Under the pieces are notes generated by a model. That model was given only the letters and a program-made list of their open reading frames with translations, ran no database searches and had not been told where the DNA came from. From contig NZ_BAQK01000109.1 of NCBI RefSeq assembly GCF_025994435.1, forward strand, positions 16,316-80,315: a stretch of 64,000 bases of DNA, written 5' to 3'. A program made the position numbers and the translations under genes. Source of the DNA: Gluconacetobacter johannae (GTDB taxonomy: Bacteria > Pseudomonadota > Alphaproteobacteria > Acetobacterales > Acetobacteraceae). This document shows, one piece after another, positions 1 to 7,618 of this stretch (positions are counted from its first letter, which is position 1; every line of letters starts with the position of its first letter).

Positions 1-5
1 GCCCC

Positions 6-833
6 TCACAACCGCCGGTCGCGCTTGATCCTGTCCCAGGCGGCGTTGATCTGGGCGATGCGGCCGGCGGCGGCGTCCACTTCGCGGGGGGTGGCGCCGC
101 GGGCGGCCATGGCGTCGGGGTGGTGTTCGCGCACCAGGCGTCGCCAGATTGCGCGGACTTCGACATCCGTGGCGGTGCGGGCGATGCCCAGTACGGCGTA
201 GGCGTCGATTTCGCTGACGCCGGGGCGGGCGCCGCCGTGCTCGGCGCGGTCCCAGCCGCCGGCGCTCAGCCCGAAGGCGCGATGCACCCGCCGCAGGAAC
301 TGGATTTCCGCCGGGTGCAGTTCGCCTTCCGGCCCGGCGTCGGCGCGGGCGATGGCGAACAGGGCGCCCAGGGCGTCTTCCAGCATTTCGGGGCGGTCGG
401 GGAAGGCGCGGCCCAGTTCGAGGGCGAAGGCCTCGTAATCGTCCACGCGCTGGCGGGCATGGTCGAACAGGCGCCCGACCTCCTTCGCATTGTCGGCCGG
501 CACCTGGAAGCGGCGCTTGAAGGCGTCGATTTCCGACCGGTTCACCGGCCCGTCGCACTTGGCCAGCTTGGCCGAGAGAATCACGATGACCAGCCCGTAA
601 AGCTGTTCGCGCTTGCCCATCACGGCGGCCAGCTTGGCGGCCACGAAGGCCGCCGCCCCGTTGGGGTCGGCATTGCCGCGCGGGGCCCAGCGATCGGTCC
701 AGCCGCCTACCGGCGTTTGCAGGATCGATCCGTTATCGGCCGCATGCCCCAGCACGGCGCCCAGGAGGCCGCCGACCGGTCCGCCGACCGCAAACCCCGC
801 CACACTGCCGAACAGCTTTCCCCAGATCGCCAT
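6..833 (-). CDS. DnaJ-domain / TerB-like protein (DjlA-like co-chaperone)
   Basis: Predicted 275-residue co-chaperone. A Gly-rich hydrophobic stretch near the N-terminus (about residues 5-30) resembles the membrane-anchoring segment of DjlA. The middle is an acidic helical region consistent with a TerB-like domain. The last 65 or so residues form a J domain with the HPD tripeptide (EHHPDAM) that stimulates DnaK ATPase. I chose the ATG at 833 because the protein then opens MAIWGKLFG as DjlA-type proteins do; an in-frame ATG at 854 adds seven residues. It lies 27 bp downstream of the small ribbon-helix-helix gene on the same strand. Assignment to the family is confident; the exact cellular role is inferred. 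Confidence 0.85.
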   Translation of the reverse strand: MAIWGKLFGSVAGFAVGGPVGGLLGAVLGHAADNGSILQTPVGGWTDRWAPRGNADPNGAAAFVAAKLAAVMGKREQLYGLVIVILSAKLAKCDGPVNRSEIDAFKRRFQVPADNAKEVGRLFDHARQRVDDYEAFALELGRAFPDRPEMLEDALGALFAIARADAGPEGELHPAEIQFLRRVHRAFGLSAGGWDRAEHGGARPGVSEIDAYAVLGIARTATDVEVRAIWRRLVREHHPDAMAARGATPREVDAAAGRIAQINAAWDRIKRDRRL

Positions 834-860
834 GGCCTCTGCTTTAGCACGCACGGCCCT

Positions 861-1139
861 TCAACCCAAATCACCTTCCAAGGTTGCCCCCGGTTCCGCC
901 CGGGCCGCCAGCAGGGCCGCCACCCGCAGGGCCGAGGCCAGGGGGCGGGTCGGGTCGCGGGCTGCGTCGATTCGGGCGATCAGCGCCGGCAGGCCCAGGC
1001 CGCGCGCCTGGGCCATGGCCTCCAGCGCCGTCCAGAATTCGGGCTCCAGCGCCACGCTGGTGCGGTGGCCGGACAGGACCAGGCTGCGCTTGGCCAGCGC
1101 CCGGCCGCCGGGCAGGCGGAAGGCCGGCTCGCCGGTCAT
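861..1139 (-). CDS. Small ribbon-helix-helix domain protein
   Basis: 92-residue protein. The segment SLVLSGHRTSVALEPEFW, followed by a helix-rich region with ALEAMAQARGL and IDAARDP, matches the short alphaproteobacterial ribbon-helix-helix family that begins with a beta strand and the R-T-S-V-x-L-E-x-x-F-W signature. A DNA-binding role is known for the fold, but the target here is unknown. Its ATG overlaps the queG stop codon in an ATGA arrangement, so it is probably translationally coupled to queG and belongs to the queuosine operon by position. A longer minus-strand frame runs through this region, but only this C-terminal part is coding. Confidence 0.75.
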   Translation of the reverse strand: MTGEPAFRLPGGRALAKRSLVLSGHRTSVALEPEFWTALEAMAQARGLGLPALIARIDAARDPTRPLASALRVAALLAARAEPGATLEGDLG

Positions 1140-2224
1140 GCCGGCAGCCGCCCGACGGCCCAGCGCGCGGCCTCGGCCACCACGGGGTCGGCATCGTCGC
1201 ACAGCGCCTGCGCCGTGGGCCGCAGCGCCGCCAGGCCCGAATTGCCGATGGCGACCAGCACGTTCCGCACAAATCGGTCGCGGCCGATCCGCTTGACCGG
1301 CGACCCGGCGAACAGGGCGCGGAACGCGGCATCGTCCAGACGCGCCAGTTCGGCCAGGCGGGGGGCGGTCAGTTCGTCGCGCGCCAGCAGCTTCATCTGG
1401 CGCGACCGGGTGGCGAAGCGGTTCCACGGGCACACCGCCAGGCAGTCGTCGCAGCCATAGATCCGGTTGCCCATCGGGGCGCGGAATTCCTCGGGGATCG
1501 GGCCGGGATTCTCGATCGTCAGATAGGACAGGCAGCGGCGCGCATCCATCCGCCACGGTTCGGGAAACGCCCCGGTGGGGCAGGCGTCCAGGCAGCGCCG
1601 GCAGGTGCCGCACCCCCCGCCCGAGGGGGCGGAGCGCGGCAGGGCCAGCGTGGTGTAGACCTCGCCGAGGAACAGCCAGCTTCCGTGCCGGCGCGACACC
1701 AGGTTGGTATGCTTGCCCTGCCAGCCCAGCCCGGCGCGCGCGGCCAGCGGTTTTTCCATCACCGGGGCGGTATCGACGAACACCTTCACCTCGGCTGCGC
1801 CCGGCACGGCGTGGCGGGCGGCGGCGCGGGCGCCCTCGGCCACCACGAACTGGGCCAGGTGCTTCAGCATCCCCTTCACCACGTCGTGGTAGTCGCGGTT
1901 GCGGGCATAGACCGAGATGTTGCCCCGGTCGGGCCGCCCCACCGTCGCCAGCGGGTCGTCGCCGGGCGCGTAGGACAGGCCCAGCGCGATGACGCTGCGC
2001 GCCGCCGGCCACAGGGCGCGCGGGTCGCCGCGCTGGGCGGCGCGGTCGGCCAGCCAGCCCATCGACCCGTGATGCCCGGCCGCCAGGAAATCGGCCAGGC
2101 GGGTCCGGGCCTCGTCCCCCAGCGCGGCGTCGCAGAACCCCACCGCGTCGAACCCCAGCGCCAGCGCCCGGTCGCGAATCGCATCGCGCAGGGCCAGGGC
2201 CGCGTCGGGCGAGAGGTCCGCCAT
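1136..2224 (-). CDS. queG: Epoxyqueuosine reductase
   Basis: 362-residue cytosolic enzyme that carries out the last step of tRNA queuosine synthesis, reducing epoxyqueuosine to queuosine with cobalamin and two [4Fe-4S] clusters. Visible features are the catalytic-region motif FVDTAPVMEK with Asp about 151, a first ferredoxin-type cluster GCGTCRRCLDACP (Cys about 205, 208, 211, 215) and a second CDDCLAVCP (Cys about 258, 261, 265). A HEAT-like tail closes the protein. The length is normal for QueG. It follows tgt by 3 bp and overlaps the downstream ribbon-helix-helix gene, so queA-tgt-queG forms one minus-strand operon. Confidence 0.95.
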   Translation of the reverse strand: MADLSPDAALALRDAIRDRALALGFDAVGFCDAALGDEARTRLADFLAAGHHGSMGWLADRAAQRGDPRALWPAARSVIALGLSYAPGDDPLATVGRPDRGNISVYARNRDYHDVVKGMLKHLAQFVVAEGARAAARHAVPGAAEVKVFVDTAPVMEKPLAARAGLGWQGKHTNLVSRRHGSWLFLGEVYTTLALPRSAPSGGGCGTCRRCLDACPTGAFPEPWRMDARRCLSYLTIENPGPIPEEFRAPMGNRIYGCDDCLAVCPWNRFATRSRQMKLLARDELTAPRLAELARLDDAAFRALFAGSPVKRIGRDRFVRNVLVAIGNSGLAALRPTAQALCDDADPVVAEAARWAVGRLPA

Positions 2225-2227
2225 GGG

Positions 2228-3391
2228 TCAGGGAACCGGAGGGATGTCGGGGGGCGGCATTTCGTCGGGCGTCCAGTCGTCCATTGCCCACTGGGCGCGC
2301 AGCCAGGTGGCGTGCGCGTCCAGCGTGCCCTCGACGATGGCGGCGCGGATGCCGCGCATCAGGCGCTGGTAATAGGCGATGTTGTGCCAGGTCAGCAGCA
2401 TCGGCCCCAGCATCTCGTTCGCGCGGAACAGGTGATGCAGGTAGGCGCGGCTGTGGCGGGAGCACGCCAGGCAGTCGCAATGCGGCGAGATCGGGCGCAT
2501 GTCGTCGGCGTGGCGCGCGTTCCGCAGGTTCAGCGTCCCGCGTTCGGTATAGGCGCGCGCGGTGCGCCCCGCGCGGGTGGGCATCACGCAGTCGAACATG
2601 TCGACGCCGCGTTCCACCGCCCCCAGCAGGTCGTCGGGCGTGCCGACGCCCATCAGGTAGCGCGGGTGGTCCTGCGGGATCAGCGGCACCGTCGAGTCCA
2701 GCGTCGCGAACATCAGCGCCTGCCCCTCGCCGACCGCCAGGCCGCCGATGGCATAGCCCTCGAAGCCGATGTCGGTCAGGGCGCGGACGCTCTCGGCCCG
2801 CAGTTCGGGCTCGGTCCCGCCCTGGATGATGCCGTACTGGGCATAGCCGGGGCGCGGCACGAAGGCCTCGCGGCAGCGGGCGGCCCAGCGCATCGACAGG
2901 CGCATCGACTGCGCGATGGTCTCGGTGGGCGCGGGCAGGGCCGGGCACTCGTCGAAACACATGGTGATGGTGGCGTCCAGCGCGTTCTGGATGTCGGTCG
3001 AGCGTTCCGGCGTCAGCCGGTGCTTCGACCCGTCGATGTGCGAATTGAACGTCACCCCGTCCTGGTCCAGCTTACGCAGCGCGCCCAGCGACATGACCTG
3101 GAACCCGCCGGAATCGGTCAGGATGGGGCCGGGCCAGTCCATGAACCGGTGCAGCCCGCCCTGGGCGCGCACGCGCTCGGCCCCCGGACGCAGCATCAGA
3201 TGGTAGGTGTTGCCCAGCACGATCCCCGCGCCGGTGGAGCGCACGGCGTCCATCGTCATGGCCTTGACCGTGCCCACGGTGCCGACGGGCATGAAGGTGG
3301 GCGTGGGCACGACGCCATGGGCGGTGTGCAGGTGCCCGGCGCGGGCGCGCCCGGCGCGGGCCTGCGCCACCCAGCGGAAGGCGGTGCTCAT
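2228..3391 (-). CDS. tgt: tRNA-guanine transglycosylase (bacterial TGT)
   Basis: 387 residues. The enzyme exchanges G34 of GUN-anticodon tRNAs for preQ1, the committed step of queuosine insertion. The sequence shows the base-recognition motif DSGGFQVMS, the loop GDPE-like region GIIQGG, the nucleophile region FDCVMPTRAGR, and a C-terminal zinc site CDCLACSRHSRAYLHH (three Cys and one His). The length is that of bacterial TGT rather than the archaeal form. The start ATG overlaps the queA stop codon, indicating translational coupling within queA-tgt-queG. Confidence 0.97.
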   Translation of the reverse strand: MSTAFRWVAQARAGRARAGHLHTAHGVVPTPTFMPVGTVGTVKAMTMDAVRSTGAGIVLGNTYHLMLRPGAERVRAQGGLHRFMDWPGPILTDSGGFQVMSLGALRKLDQDGVTFNSHIDGSKHRLTPERSTDIQNALDATITMCFDECPALPAPTETIAQSMRLSMRWAARCREAFVPRPGYAQYGIIQGGTEPELRAESVRALTDIGFEGYAIGGLAVGEGQALMFATLDSTVPLIPQDHPRYLMGVGTPDDLLGAVERGVDMFDCVMPTRAGRTARAYTERGTLNLRNARHADDMRPISPHCDCLACSRHSRAYLHHLFRANEMLGPMLLTWHNIAYYQRLMRGIRAAIVEGTLDAHATWLRAQWAMDDWTPDEMPPPDIPPVP

Positions 3392-4452
3392 GCCGACGCG
3401 CCGGGCGAGGGGGCGCGGTGCAGCAGGCAGGCGTCGCCGTAGGAATAGAACCGATAGCCGTCGGCGACGGCATGGGCGTAGGCGTCACGCATTCTCTGGT
3501 ATCCGGCGAACGCGCAGACCAGCATGAACAGGGTCGAGCGCGGCAGGTGGAAATTGGTCATCAGCATGTCCACGGCCCGGAAGCGGTAGCCGGGGCGGAT
3601 GAAGATGGCGGTGTCGCCGTCGAAGGGCCGGATGGTGCCGTCGGGGTCGGCGGCGCTTTCCAGCAGGCGCAGGGTGGTGGTGCCCACGGCGACGATCCGC
3701 CCGCCGGCGGCGCGGGTGGCGTTGATGGCCGCCGCCGTTTCGGCGGTGATGACGCCCCGTTCGGCATGCATGCGGTGGGCGGCGATGCTGTCGCCCCGCA
3801 CCGGCAGGAACGTCCCCGCGCCCACATGCAGCGTCAGCGTCCGCCGTGCCACCCCCGCCGCGTCCAGCGCCGCCAGCAGGCCGGGCGTGAAATGCAGCCC
3901 CGCCGTGGGCGCCGCCACCGCGCCGCGATGCTCGGAAAAGATGGTGCGGTAATCGTCGCGGTCGGCCTCGGTCGGGCCGTGGGGCCGGGCGATATAGGGC
4001 GGCAGGGCCAGGGCGCCGGCCGTCTGCAGGAACGCATCGAAGGCCAGGCCCTCGGCGCTGAAACGCAAAATCACGCCGCCTTCGGCATCGCGCGACACGA
4101 TGTCGGCCGTCGTCTCCACCCCCGCGAAGGTCAGCACGTCGCCCGCCCGCAGCCGGCGCGCGTTGCGGGCCAGGGCATGCCATGTGCCGTCGGGCAGGAT
4201 GCGGTCCAGCGTGATGCCGATCCGCGCCTCGCCGCGCCGCGCGTCCAGTTGCGCCGGGATCACGGCGGTGTCGTTGGCCACCAGCAGGTCGCCCGGCCGC
4301 AGCAGCGACGGCAGGTCGCGCACGATGCGGTCGTGGAACGGCCCCGCCGCCGGAATATCCAGCAGGCGCGCGGAATCGCGCGGGCGGGCCGGGTGGTCGG
4401 CCACCAGCGCGGGCGGAAGGTCGAAATCGAAATCGGAGGCAAGATCGGTCAT
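3388..4452 (-). CDS. queA: S-adenosylmethionine:tRNA ribosyltransferase-isomerase
   Basis: 354-residue QueA, which transfers and isomerises the ribosyl part of SAM onto preQ1-tRNA to give epoxyqueuosine. Characteristic blocks include FDFDLPPALVADHPA at the N-terminus, RDSARLL, PPYIARPHGPTEADRDDYRT, the strongly conserved AAPTAGLHFTPGLL, HVGAGTFLPVR and MLMTNFHLPRSTLFMLVCAFAG. This is the first gene of the minus-strand queuosine operon; the 135 bp between it and the divergent small gene at 4588 should hold the promoter. Confidence 0.97.
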   Translation of the reverse strand: MTDLASDFDFDLPPALVADHPARPRDSARLLDIPAAGPFHDRIVRDLPSLLRPGDLLVANDTAVIPAQLDARRGEARIGITLDRILPDGTWHALARNARRLRAGDVLTFAGVETTADIVSRDAEGGVILRFSAEGLAFDAFLQTAGALALPPYIARPHGPTEADRDDYRTIFSEHRGAVAAPTAGLHFTPGLLAALDAAGVARRTLTLHVGAGTFLPVRGDSIAAHRMHAERGVITAETAAAINATRAAGGRIVAVGTTTLRLLESAADPDGTIRPFDGDTAIFIRPGYRFRAVDMLMTNFHLPRSTLFMLVCAFAGYQRMRDAYAHAVADGYRFYSYGDACLLHRAPSPGASA

Positions 4453-4587
4453 CGGACGCCCCGTTTACGGAATCCCACGGCCGGTTGCCAGCGTCGCGTG
4501 ACGGTTGGACAACGCGCGCCCCGGACGCCAGAATGGGGCGAACGCATCCGGGGGCCGCCCCCGGACCATGAAACGGGAACGAGACCG

Positions 4588-4809
4588 ATGTCCTATGCCG
4601 CACTCGACGCCGCGCGCGTCGCCAAGGCCTGCAAGGTTGCGCTGAGCGTGCTGGAGGCCAACCCCGAAACGTCCGAGGCGCATGTCCGCAAGACCCTGAT
4701 GGTCCAGCGCATCGCCGCCCTGGCCGAGGCCGCGGCCCAGTCGGCGGCCGGCGGCGGCGTCATCACCCTGACGTCGGAGGAATTCTGGCTGGTCAGCAAG
4801 AACTGGTAA
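4588..4809 (+). CDS. Conserved-looking small hypothetical protein
   Basis: 73-residue, Ala-rich, mostly helical protein ending in FWLVSKNW. A longer frame continues upstream, but the ATG at 4588 follows a purine-rich segment (AACGGGAACGAGACCG) and lies beyond the divergent queA start, so I used it. No family is recognised. The gene precedes the PEBP-family gene by 30 bp on the same strand and may share its transcript. Coding is supported by third-position GC and an uninterrupted frame; no function can be assigned. Confidence 0.6.
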   Translation: MSYAALDAARVAKACKVALSVLEANPETSEAHVRKTLMVQRIAALAEAAAQSAAGGGVITLTSEEFWLVSKNW

Positions 4810-4839
4810 AACCCCTTCCGCGACCGACAGGACACCGAC

Positions 4840-5331
4840 ATGACATTCACGCTGACCAGCCGCGCCTTCACCGAGGGCGGCCGCCTGCCCGACGCGCAGG
4901 TGTTCGACGGCATGGGCTACCGGGGCGGCAACATCTCGCCCCCGCTGGCCTGGAGCGGCGCCCCCGAGGGGACCCGCAGCTTCGTCGTCACCCTGTACGA
5001 CCCCGACGCGCCGACCGGCTCGGGGTGGTGGCACTGGGTGGTGGTCAACATCCCCGCCACCGTGACGTCCCTGCCCGCCGGCGCGGGGTCGGGCGACGCC
5101 GACCTGCCCGAGGGCGCGTCGATGACCCGCACCGATTTCGGCGGCAACGCCTACGGCGGCGCGGCTCCCCCGCCGGGACCGGCCCATCGCTACATCTTCA
5201 CCGTGCACGCGCTGGACACCGAAACCCTGACCCTGCCGTCCGACGCGTCGGGGGCGATGGTGGGCTTCTTCGTGCACAGCCACGCCCTGGGCTCGGCCAG
5301 CCTGACGGCGACCTTCGGCAAGGCGGGCTAG
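4840..5331 (+). CDS. YbhB/YbcL family (PEBP, Raf-kinase-inhibitor-like) protein
   Basis: 163-residue phosphatidylethanolamine-binding-protein fold. It carries the family pocket motifs YDPDAPTGSG and WWHWVVVNIP, plus GPAHRYIFTVHAL. The size equals E. coli YbhB and YbcL, whose physiological role is still unclear. No signal peptide is visible, so it is probably cytoplasmic. It ends 4 bp into the convergent XRE-type gene, so the two 3' ends overlap. Confidence 0.9.
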   Translation: MTFTLTSRAFTEGGRLPDAQVFDGMGYRGGNISPPLAWSGAPEGTRSFVVTLYDPDAPTGSGWWHWVVVNIPATVTSLPAGAGSGDADLPEGASMTRTDFGGNAYGGAAPPPGPAHRYIFTVHALDTETLTLPSDASGAMVGFFVHSHALGSASLTATFGKAG

Positions 5332-5951
5332 GTCTTCGGTCCAGGCGTCGCGTGACGGACGCTTTGCCTTGGAATGTCCGATGCCTGCGGGAGCGAGGCC
5401 TGCAATTCGCCGGCAACGTTCCGCTGATAGGCCACGCGCACGCCGCCAGGGTCGCTCGCAATCACGCGCAGGTAGCTTTTTGCGGCCGTGTCGGGCGCGC
5501 GCACGCCCTTTTCCCAGCCCTTGATGGTTTCCTCTTCCAGGCCGTATCGCACCGCGAACTGCTCCCGCGTCAGCTTCAGCTTCTTACGGATGGCGGCCAC
5601 ATTCACGTCCGCCTTCTGATCGACATGGACAGCTTTCACGCCCGCTTCCCGCAGATCGGCAAGCAGCGCGGCCGGGCTCTCCACCTTTGGAACCTGGAGG
5701 GAGGCCGAACATGTGCTGACACCTGCCTTCTCCGAATCCGCGATCAGTTCGTCGATCAGCTTCTTCGCCGCCGACACCTTCATCCCGCGCTTCGCCAGCG
5801 CCATCGTCGCCGCGATGGCATTCAGGCCCGGCCAGTCGTTCCGGCTGAGGGAGAGGACGAACCTACCGCGTGAACCGGATTGTACGCGTTCGATGTCCCG
5901 GATTGGCCCCAGTCGTTCGAAGCGAGCCCTTAATGACGATTTCATCGACAT
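5328..5951 (-). CDS. XRE-type helix-turn-helix regulator
   Basis: 207-residue protein. The C-terminal third holds an HTH of the HigA/XRE antitoxin type (LTREQFAVRYGLEEETIKGW, then EKGVRAPDTAA), the form in which the domain also recognises an operator. The N-terminal half has no recognised domain. The start is uncertain. The ATG at 5951 makes the gene overlap an upstream small frame by 89 bp; an internal ATG near 5804 would remove that overlap. By analogy the small upstream frame and this gene could be a toxin-antitoxin-like pair, but no toxin fold is recognised. Confidence 0.65.
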   Translation of the reverse strand: MSMKSSLRARFERLGPIRDIERVQSGSRGRFVLSLSRNDWPGLNAIAATMALAKRGMKVSAAKKLIDELIADSEKAGVSTCSASLQVPKVESPAALLADLREAGVKAVHVDQKADVNVAAIRKKLKLTREQFAVRYGLEEETIKGWEKGVRAPDTAAKSYLRVIASDPGGVRVAYQRNVAGELQASLPQASDIPRQSVRHATPGPKT

Positions 5952-6048
5952 CCACCCCTTCCATCACCGCCAGAGCCACGGCCCTCAGATTGGCAGATCC
6001 GACCGCGTTGGCCGCACTTCCGTGAATATTCAAGTCGGACAGCGTCAT
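5863..6048 (-). CDS. Possible small hypothetical protein upstream of the XRE gene
   Basis: A minus-strand frame ends at 5863 and reads MTLSDLNIHGSAANA... to the end, about 61 residues from the ATG at 6048. The frame stays open upstream to 6186, but that part is made of the intergenic hairpin repeat, so an upstream start looks accidental. The residues downstream (AVGSANLRAVALAVMEGV) look protein-like. No family is recognised. The 3' end overlaps the XRE gene if that gene starts at 5951. Confidence 0.3.
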   Translation of the reverse strand: MTLSDLNIHGSAANAVGSANLRAVALAVMEGVDVDEIVIKGSLRTTGANPGHRTRTIRFTR

Positions 6049-6120
6049 GGATCTGTCGGCGTCGTCAACCGAGACGACCGCCTGATACCAATTTTCCGAA
6101 AGACTGACGGATGAGATGTC

Positions 6121-6236
6121 CCCGCAAGGGCGTTGCCCTTGACCCACCAAAGGGCAGTCGCCCTTTGGAAACCCATTCGTTATCAAATGATTGGGGTCCA
6201 GGGCCTCAGGCCCTGGTGGGTTCGGGCGAAGCCCGG
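6121..6236. repeat. Multi-hairpin intergenic repeat, copy 1
   Basis: Contains in order AAGGGCGTTGCCCTT, AAAGGGCAGTCGCCCTTT, the long palindrome CCAGGGCCTCAGGCCCTGG and CGGGCGAAGCCCG, each able to form a hairpin. The same modules recur at 11.5, 24.1, 39.4, 50.7, 52.3, 58.8 and 60.8 kb. This copy lies just downstream of the aquaporin-like gene (minus strand), where it may work as a terminator or mRNA stabiliser. The function is inferred. Confidence 0.85.
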
Positions 6237-6247
6237 GAAAACGCGCC

Positions 6248-7165
6248 TCACGCCCCGGTATTGCGCCGCCAGGGCAACAGGAAGGGCGCGCGGCCGTGGT
6301 GGCCGAAATGGGCGATGCGGGCTTCGTGCAGGTGCATTTCGCCGAACATCTGCAGGCGCATCATCAGCACCGTCGCCGCGGCCCCCAGGAAGGGGGCGAC
6401 GCAATAGATCCAGAACCCCTGCCACTGGCCGGAGAACAGCGCCGGCCCCAGGCTGCGCGCCAGGTTGGTGCTGTCGCCCGACAGCCAGGCTTCGAACGGG
6501 TTCAGGGTGAAGAACAGCGGCCCGGCCAGCAGCGGCGTCGCCCAGCGCAGGCGGGCATGCCCGCCGGTGAACAGCAGGGCGGTAATCAGCAGCGCGGTGG
6601 CGCAGGCCTCGCCGGTGAAGGCCCAGGACAGCGGCACGCGGTCGTAGGGCACGGTGGCGGCGAAATGCGTGGCGCGGGCCCACCCGCCCCAGCGCGGCCA
6701 CAGCAGGCCGGCCAGCGCCACCAGGCCGGTGCCGATGACGGCCCCCGCCAGTTGGGCGGCCATGTAGCCGATCATGTCCCGCCAGGCCAGCCGGCCGGCC
6801 AGCGTGAAGGCCAGGGTCACGGACGGGCTGACATGCCCGCCGCTGACCCGCCCGAAGGGCGACAGCGCCGCGATGGAGCCGCCCATGCCGAAGAACAGCC
6901 CCTGCAACGCGACCTGCAGGGCGGGATAGTCCGCCAGGGCCCGCCCCACCGGGCTGGCCGCCGCCCCCAGCAGCACGTTGGTGACCACCCCGAACACCAT
7001 CAGCACGATGGTGCCCGCGCATTCGCAGGCATACAGGCGCGGATGGACCAGCCGGCCGGGATGGGGCGCGCCCGCCAGCGGCCGGTCCTGCGGATGGGGA
7101 TAGAGCGCCGGATTGTCCACCGGCGCCGCGACGGGCGCCGAAGGGGGCGGGGGCATGCCGGCCAT
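6248..7165 (-). CDS. MIP-family channel with non-canonical NPA motifs
   Basis: 305-residue membrane protein of the aquaporin/glyceroporin superfamily, with six hydrophobic segments after a proline-rich N-terminal extension of about 50 residues. The family half-repeats are recognisable: GRVSGGHVSPSVTLAF in the first, and DSTNLARSLGPAL in the second. The usual Asn-Pro-Ala signatures are therefore replaced by SPS and STN, with Ala missing in both. These residues line the pore in true aquaporins, so selectivity may differ. The gene is flanked downstream by the hairpin repeat and upstream by a glyoxalase-fold gene 9 bp away on the same strand. Confidence 0.8.
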   Translation of the reverse strand: MAGMPPPPSAPVAAPVDNPALYPHPQDRPLAGAPHPGRLVHPRLYACECAGTIVLMVFGVVTNVLLGAAASPVGRALADYPALQVALQGLFFGMGGSIAALSPFGRVSGGHVSPSVTLAFTLAGRLAWRDMIGYMAAQLAGAVIGTGLVALAGLLWPRWGGWARATHFAATVPYDRVPLSWAFTGEACATALLITALLFTGGHARLRWATPLLAGPLFFTLNPFEAWLSGDSTNLARSLGPALFSGQWQGFWIYCVAPFLGAAATVLMMRLQMFGEMHLHEARIAHFGHHGRAPFLLPWRRNTGA

Positions 7166-7174
7166 GGGCGGGCG

Positions 7175-7567
7175 CTACCCCTGGTAGGACCCGATTTCGA
7201 CCAGGTTGCCGTCCGGGTCCTGGCAATAGACCGAGGTGATCGGCCCCAGCGCGCCGAGGCGGGCCACCGGCCCCTCGGTCACGGTGACGCCGCAGCCTTC
7301 CAGATGCTCGATCACGTCGCCGCTGGACAGCGCGGTGATGAAGCACAGGTCGTTGGTGCCCGGCAGCGCGTCGTCGGCGGTGGCCCAGCCCTCCGCCCCA
7401 TGGGGGCGGAGGTTGATCTTCTGGCCGCCGAATTTCAGCGCCGTGCGGTTGTTGCGGCCGTATTCCTCCCGCTCCATGCCCAGGACCCGCTGATACCAGG
7501 ATGCCGAAACCTCCAGGTTGCGGACAGTGATGACGACATGGTCCAGCCGATCGACGGTAAAGCGCAT
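7175..7567 (-). CDS. VOC (glyoxalase/bleomycin-resistance fold) protein
   Basis: 130-residue single-domain vicinal-oxygen-chelate protein. It has the paired beta-alpha-beta-beta-beta pattern, starting with LDHVVITVRNLEVSASWYQR and ending with VYCQDPDGNLVEIGSY. The metal-ligand positions typical of the fold (His near residue 10, Glu near the C-terminus) are present. Substrate unknown; close relatives are annotated as virulence-type or fosfomycin-type VOC proteins. It is transcribed with the MIP channel gene, separated from it by 9 bp. Confidence 0.85.
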   Translation of the reverse strand: MRFTVDRLDHVVITVRNLEVSASWYQRVLGMEREEYGRNNRTALKFGGQKINLRPHGAEGWATADDALPGTNDLCFITALSSGDVIEHLEGCGVTVTEGPVARLGALGPITSVYCQDPDGNLVEIGSYQG

Positions 7568-7618
7568 GGAACAGGGATCTCCCTAAGCTGTCGGGCCGCC
7601 GGGCGCGATCGCCCGGCC

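Noticed and set aside
884..3442. 852-codon plus-strand frame
   Set aside because: Antisense to queG and tgt; composition is that of a shadow frame and no motif is seen.
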